Shown: one piece after another, positions 60,520 to 64,000 of the stretch
Layout of the letters: every line of letters begins with the position of its first letter
Numbering within the stretch: the first letter of the stretch is position 1
Origin: an uncultured Prevotella sp.
GTDB taxonomy: Bacteria; Bacteroidota; Bacteroidia; Bacteroidales; Bacteroidaceae
NCBI GenBank assembly: GCA_900541575.1
Contig: UQKO01000005.1
Location: 27,354 to 91,353, forward strand
Reading direction: 5' to 3'
Length of the DNA stretch: 64,000 bases
Notes under the pieces: model-generated
What the model was told of the DNA's origin: nothing
Database searches by the model: none
The model's input: the letters and a program-made list of their open reading frames with translations, nothing else
Program-made: the position numbers and the translations under genes

Positions 60520-60536
60520 GCGAAACACAACATAGA

Positions 60537-60597
60537 AAGCATTCCTAGATACTCTAGAAGCCACACTCTCTAGAAGCTCTGGGAATGCTTGTTTTAT
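60537..60597 (+). terminator. hairpin after the GEVED gene
   Basis: AAGCATTCC (60537-60545) pairs with GGAATGCTT (60582-60590), with inner TCTAGA repeats that can pair; GTTTTATA follows. Confidence 0.65.
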
Positions 60598-60636
60598 ATA
60601 GAATTTCTTTAAACTCAAGAATCTCTAATCATTCCA

Positions 60637-61281
60637 ATGAAACTCATTTACTTCCACGGATTCGCCTCATCAGGCGCAAGCGGCACAGTACAACTGCTTC
60701 GCAAGATCCTACCCTCAGCCGAGATTATTGCCCCCGACATCCCCGTCGACCCCGAAGAAGCACTCCCCATGCTCCATGAGCTTGTAGAAGTAGAACAGCC
60801 CGACCTCATCATCGGCACCAGCATGGGCGCCATGTATGCCCAGCAAATGCACGGCCACCTGCGCATCTGCGTCAACCCAGCCTTTCACATGTCGACCATG
60901 AGCAAAACTCTTCACACGGGGGAACACAAATGGCTCAACGGACGAAAAAATAGCGAGAAGACCTTCAAAGTAACCGCCGAAATTATTAAGCATTTCAACC
61001 AAATGGAACGCCACCAATTCGACGACATCACTCCCGATGACCGAGAACTCTGTTACGAACTTTTTGGAATCAAAGACAAATTTGTCAACCCCACCAATGC
61101 CTACAACGACTTCATGAAGCATTACACTCACGCTGAACGAATCGACGCAGACCATCAACTCAACGACAAAGTAATTCACAAATTTCTTCTCCCTTTCATG
61201 AAGTCTATCCTTGGTCCACTCTACGAAGAAGCTACCAAAGAACCCCTACCCGACTACATGAAATACAGCACAAACTACTAA
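60637..61281 (+). CDS. YqiA-like alpha/beta-hydrolase esterase
   Basis: A 214-residue cytoplasmic alpha/beta hydrolase of the YqiA/UPF0227 type. The oxyanion region is IYFHGFASSGASGTVQLL, the nucleophile elbow IIGTSMGAMYAQQ carries the Ser, and a C-terminal DADHQLNDKVIHK carries the His. The middle has NPTNAYNDFMKHYTHAERID. Members hydrolyse short-chain esters; the natural substrate is not known. The gene stands alone behind a 117-bp gap; a large nested inverted repeat follows. Confidence 0.8.
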   Translation: MKLIYFHGFASSGASGTVQLLRKILPSAEIIAPDIPVDPEEALPMLHELVEVEQPDLIIGTSMGAMYAQQMHGHLRICVNPAFHMSTMSKTLHTGEHKWLNGRKNSEKTFKVTAEIIKHFNQMERHQFDDITPDDRELCYELFGIKDKFVNPTNAYNDFMKHYTHAERIDADHQLNDKVIHKFLLPFMKSILGPLYEEATKEPLPDYMKYSTNY

Positions 61282-61310
61282 AAAAGCAACATAGCTTTGT
61301 CCTCAACCAA

Positions 61311-61437
61311 CAATACTGGGGGCGACGCGTCCCGCGTTGGGATTTTATGACAAAGGCTCACAGATAGGCGTGTAATTAGTGCTATCTGTGAGCCTTTATT
61401 TATTTTCCCGACGCGAGACGCGTCGCCCCCAGTATTG
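61311..61437. terminator. nested double inverted repeat between convergent genes
   Basis: The outer arms (61311-61337 and 61411-61437) pair at 26 of 27 positions and contain GGGGGCGACGCGTC. The inner perfect 16-bp stem AAAGGCTCACAGATAG (61352-61367) pairs with 61382-61397 and is followed by ATTTATTTT on the plus strand. The inner stem is a normal terminator; the G/C-rich outer arms look like a separate repeat into which the terminator is framed. Confidence 0.8.
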
Positions 61438-61461
61438 GCTGAAAAGGATGAAAGATTCTAG

Positions 61462-62037
61462 TTAAAGATTCTTCTCCTCTGCCCGATTAAAGCATTCTCG
61501 ACATAGCGGCTCATAGTCTTCCTGTTCACCTAGAAGCACGCGCTCATCATTCTTCACTATGCGATGTGAGAATTGAGCCAAATTGCCACACTTCACACAG
61601 ATGGCATGCACCTTAGTCACATCCTCGGCAATAGCCATAAGTTGTGGCATCGGGCCAAAAGGGACACCCTTAAAATCCATGTCGAGGCCAGCAATGATTA
61701 CGCGCTTTCCACTATTCGCCAATTCATTGCATACCTCCACCAAGGATTCATCGAAGAATTGTGCCTCGTCTATGCCTACCACCTGTGCCTCGGAGGCCAT
61801 AAGCAGAATGCTGCGAGCAGACTCTACAGGAGTAGACGAAATTGTATTCGCATCGTGCGACACTACATCGTCCTCAGAATAGCGCGTATCAATGGCTGGT
61901 TTATAGATTTCTACGCGCTGTTTCGCAATACGTGCACGCTTCAAGCGGCGAATAAGTTCTTCCGTTTTACCAGAAAACATAGAGCCACATATCACTTCTA
62001 TGCGTCCCTTCGACAAATCATTGGGTTCTTGAAACAT
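61462..62037 (-). CDS. tdk: thymidine kinase
   Basis: A 191-residue type II thymidine kinase. GRIEVICGSMFSGKTEELIR has the P-loop, VVGIDEAQFFDESLVEVCNE the Asp-Glu pair, and the lasso region contains zinc cysteines (AICVKCGNLAQFSHR and YEPLCRECFNRAEE). It phosphorylates thymidine in dTMP salvage, beside the de novo ThyA encoded at 36 kb. It lies 14 bp after the exporter gene on the same strand, so the two are co-transcribed. Confidence 0.95.
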   Translation of the reverse strand: MFQEPNDLSKGRIEVICGSMFSGKTEELIRRLKRARIAKQRVEIYKPAIDTRYSEDDVVSHDANTISSTPVESARSILLMASEAQVVGIDEAQFFDESLVEVCNELANSGKRVIIAGLDMDFKGVPFGPMPQLMAIAEDVTKVHAICVKCGNLAQFSHRIVKNDERVLLGEQEDYEPLCRECFNRAEEKNL

Positions 62038-62051
62038 AGGATAAAGGAGAT

Positions 62052-63422
62052 TTACAGTTCTGTCAGGTCTACAAAGTAGCCGCGCTTCTTGCGCTCTTCG
62101 ATGAGCTGTTCTAACTTACGCTGACGGCTCTTTGACACCCAGTGACGAGCAAATACATTGGGAACGGCTACACCCAAAGCAATACACATGATGGTGATGG
62201 CTGAAGCCATACCAAACTTCATCGCATTGGTGAGTTCGCCCACCACGCCATTCATCTCAATCAGTCCTACGAGGGCACGATACATCAGCACACCAGGCAC
62301 CATTGGAATAACACTTGGAATGGAAATCACGTGGTTGGGAGCATGCACCCAGTGTACCGCCTTCACTGCTATCAAGCTAGCCAAGGCACTACCAGCCAAC
62401 GACCCTATGGCAAGCCCCATATCCAAGCCCACGTTGTCATTGCTCGGACCAAGATTAACGAAGTTACGCGTGCAGACAGCTATGATACCTCCAATAGCTA
62501 CCACCCATAGCAAGCGACGCGGAATATTGAATATCATAGAGAAGCCCATAGCCGAGATAGCTGCCGCTGCGGCATAGCTGATATAGCTATTGTGGGGAAT
62601 CATGGGAATGGTATAGAACTGTGTCAAGTCGAAGTTGGACAACTTGAGAAAGAAAGCAATACCAAACGACATGGCCACAATCATCAAGAAAGTATTGATG
62701 GCTCGCGTTAAGCCCACTTGTATATAATTGTCGAGCATATCGTCGACGAAATTTATCAAAGGCACACCAGGCACGATAAACAAGGCGCAAGCCAAGAGCG
62801 GGTGAAGCGGAGTTTCAGTCCAAGAAGAGGGGAGATAAGTGGTAGCCCATGCTATCACAGTGCTAATAAAGGCAGCAATAGCAATACCCATATAGTTGTT
62901 CAATCCCTTGCGAAGCATGAGGCCACGCAAATACATACCGATAGCAGCAGCGAAAGAAGCATAGAAGAAGGCCGTCCAGTCGCAACCAAACTGAATGCAG
63001 AATCCGCCGCAAGCGAAACCTGTGCCGATGGCCACCTGCAAGGGAGTATAGTTGCGCGGGCGCTTGGCTATCTGCTCAAGCTCCTCGGCATACCGTTCGA
63101 TGGAGTAGTCTTCACGAATAGCTTTCCAAGAGAGTTTGCTGATGAGCGAGATAGTAGTCATGTTGATACCATGCTTGTCGCAACGCTGAAACTTCGAGAA
63201 AGAGTGTTCATCGTCGCTGAGATTGACCATCAACATGTTGTACTGCACGTAGATGTGCAGATGCTCTTCGGGCAGTCCGAGGAAGGCTGCCACGCGTTTC
63301 ATGTTCCGCATAATGCGGTTCGTGTCCGCTGCGCTTTCTACAAGGAGTTGTCCAGTGCGCAGCAGCAAGTCGAGCTTGTGGCGAATGAGCTGTTCTCGCG
63401 TAAGTTCGGTGTCTGTTGTCAT
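62052..63422 (-). CDS. ThrE-type threonine/serine exporter, fused form
   Basis: A 456-residue protein. Residues 1-125 are the cytoplasmic N-terminal part of the first (DUF1212/ThrE) domain, with LLLRTGQLLVESAADTNRIM and RNMKRVAAFLGLPEEHLHIY. About ten helices follow; the second half, YRALVGLIEMNGVVGELTNA with PNHVISIPSVIPMVPGVLMY, is the ThrE_2/DUF3815 domain. Here both domains are on one chain. It probably exports small amino acids. The end is basic and rich in Arg and Lys. A -7-like box lies at 63456-63463, and hairpin array D starts about 240 bp upstream. Confidence 0.88.
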   Translation of the reverse strand: MTTDTELTREQLIRHKLDLLLRTGQLLVESAADTNRIMRNMKRVAAFLGLPEEHLHIYVQYNMLMVNLSDDEHSFSKFQRCDKHGINMTTISLISKLSWKAIREDYSIERYAEELEQIAKRPRNYTPLQVAIGTGFACGGFCIQFGCDWTAFFYASFAAAIGMYLRGLMLRKGLNNYMGIAIAAFISTVIAWATTYLPSSWTETPLHPLLACALFIVPGVPLINFVDDMLDNYIQVGLTRAINTFLMIVAMSFGIAFFLKLSNFDLTQFYTIPMIPHNSYISYAAAAAISAMGFSMIFNIPRRLLWVVAIGGIIAVCTRNFVNLGPSNDNVGLDMGLAIGSLAGSALASLIAVKAVHWVHAPNHVISIPSVIPMVPGVLMYRALVGLIEMNGVVGELTNAMKFGMASAITIMCIALGVAVPNVFARHWVSKSRQRKLEQLIEERKKRGYFVDLTEL

Positions 63423-63455
63423 TAAGTTTATGGGTTTGATAATTTATTACGGCTG

Positions 63456-63463
63456 CAAAATTA
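63456..63463 (-). promoter_or_regulatory. possible -7 box of the exporter-tdk unit
   Basis: TAATTTTG on the minus strand, 33 bp before the start codon, fits TAnnTTTG. A TTTG at the right distance is missing. Confidence 0.4.
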
Positions 63464-63658
63464 CAAAAAATTAAGCAAAGCACTTGTTTCCAAGCTACTT
63501 CTTATGCGTCCTTTTCTATAATAAGCACCGCTTTGCAAGCATTCTTATTCGCTTCTTCCCCTCATCTGCTCTTTGCAAAAACCGTTTGTTTCTATTTACT
63601 CCCCACGATTTTGCCGTTCACAAATTTACTCTCTGCCATCTGCAAACCATCATCCATT

Positions 63659-63750
63659 GCTTTACCGAACGGCAGCGGTAGCTTTACCGGACGGCAGTGG
63701 TAGCTTTACCGGACGGCAGCGGTAGCTCTACCACTGCCGTCCGGTAAAGC
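63659..63750. repeat. 22-nt-period repeat array D
   Basis: Three direct 22-nt units start at 63659, 63681 and 63703 (GCTTTACCGGACGGCAGCGG-TA with single changes). A fourth 26-nt unit at 63725 is inverted (GCTCTACCACTGCCGTCCGG), so units 2 or 3 can fold against it in a long stem. The unit sequence is shared with part of array C, 20 kb away. Confidence 0.88.
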
Positions 63751-63836
63751 CCAAAATGCTCATCGAGCAATGGAAAGGTCACATTCGTGGTACACTTCAG
63801 TAAGGATATTGGAAACGAAAGATAACATATTAAAGT

Positions 63837-63920
63837 TTCGGATTTAGTTCCAAACGGGCTGAATTGTCGCAAACTGAATGCAATCAAGCTTGCTTGAATT
63901 GCTGAGCCGCAGCCGATGAT
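63837..63920. repeat. dispersed intergenic repeat, copy near array D
   Basis: TTCGGATTTAGT, GGGCTGAATT, GAATGCAATCAAGCTTGCTT and GAATTGCTGAGCCGCAGCCG are in the same order as at 21951-22036. It lies 87 bp from array D. Confidence 0.75.
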
Positions 63921-64000
63921 GCACGGGCTGAAAGCCCAACAAGCGCATAGCACTAAGTTTGCAGATGAAAGCGGCGAAGCGAAGCTGAGCCGCTAAAATG

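Larger units (their letters stand above)
63423..64000. other. intergenic region at the window end
   Basis: No gene is supported. It holds the exporter promoter candidate, array D and a dispersed repeat copy. Confidence 0.6.

Noticed and set aside
63684..63953. Minus-strand frame of 89 codons near the window end
   Set aside because: It consists of array D and the dispersed repeat read as protein, with no domain.

Overview
The window looks like a chromosomal segment of a Bacteroidales bacterium, most likely Prevotellaceae (genus not resolved). Evidence: many upstream regions carry the Bacteroidetes promoter pair TTTG / TAnnTTTG with about 19-20 bp spacing; there is a GldH lipoprotein and several secreted proteins with type IX secretion-like C-termini; complex I is encoded without NuoE, F or G in the locus; and the gene pairs folA/thyA and holB-PSP1-gldH are Bacteroidetes-like. 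Base composition is near 45-50% GC except for an AT-rich patch at about 4.5-6.9 kb.

Layout. 0-2.5 kb: end of a HEAT-repeat protein and a secreted papain-like cysteine peptidase. 2.6-8.1 kb: a decayed accessory island holding a broken HmuY-like lipoprotein, a broken metallophosphoesterase, wrecks of three different transposase genes, and four AT-rich genes or fragments of unknown function. 8.2-9.4 kb: a trypsin-like lipoprotein behind a 73-bp tandem repeat. 10.1-21.4 kb: a minus-strand nuoA-B-CD-H-I-J-K-L-M-N operon with a four-helix-bundle (S23-type) gene between nuoCD and nuoH. 22.7-26.3 kb: a sugar MFS transporter, a RecD-like helicase and a DUF554 membrane protein. 26.4-32.4 kb (minus): an LRR protein, then xthA, sppA, lpxK and a purine nucleoside phosphorylase. 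33.0-33.6 kb: two tRNA-Gln(CTG) and one tRNA-Ser(GGA). 34.0-43.7 kb: a 5'-nucleotidase and folA (minus), then thyA, an RsmF-type RNA methyltransferase, an amidase, an MCE protein, a GYF_2 protein and a sodium symporter. 44.2-51.6 kb: dnaA, a DUF1573 protein, rplS (plus strand), a small lipoprotein, gldH, a PSP1 protein and holB. 51.9-60.5 kb: an acyltransferase, then secreted GH84, GH29 and GEVED-domain proteins, a host-glycan theme. 60.6-63.4 kb: a YqiA-like esterase, thymidine kinase and a ThrE-type exporter.

The most unusual material is non-coding. Four intergenic arrays (9.8, 22.1, 43.9 and 63.7 kb) each hold about four tandem units with an exact or near-exact 22-nt period, mostly palindromic. 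The period and hairpin form are kept while the primary sequence differs between arrays. The nuo cistrons are separated by gaps built from mutually complementary short-period repeats, and one of these gaps, with 25/26 complementary arms, holds the four-helix-bundle gene, much like a 23S rRNA intervening sequence. A dispersed intergenic repeat supplies recognisable promoters to at least two unrelated transcription units (nuoA and the DUF1573 gene) and probably a third.
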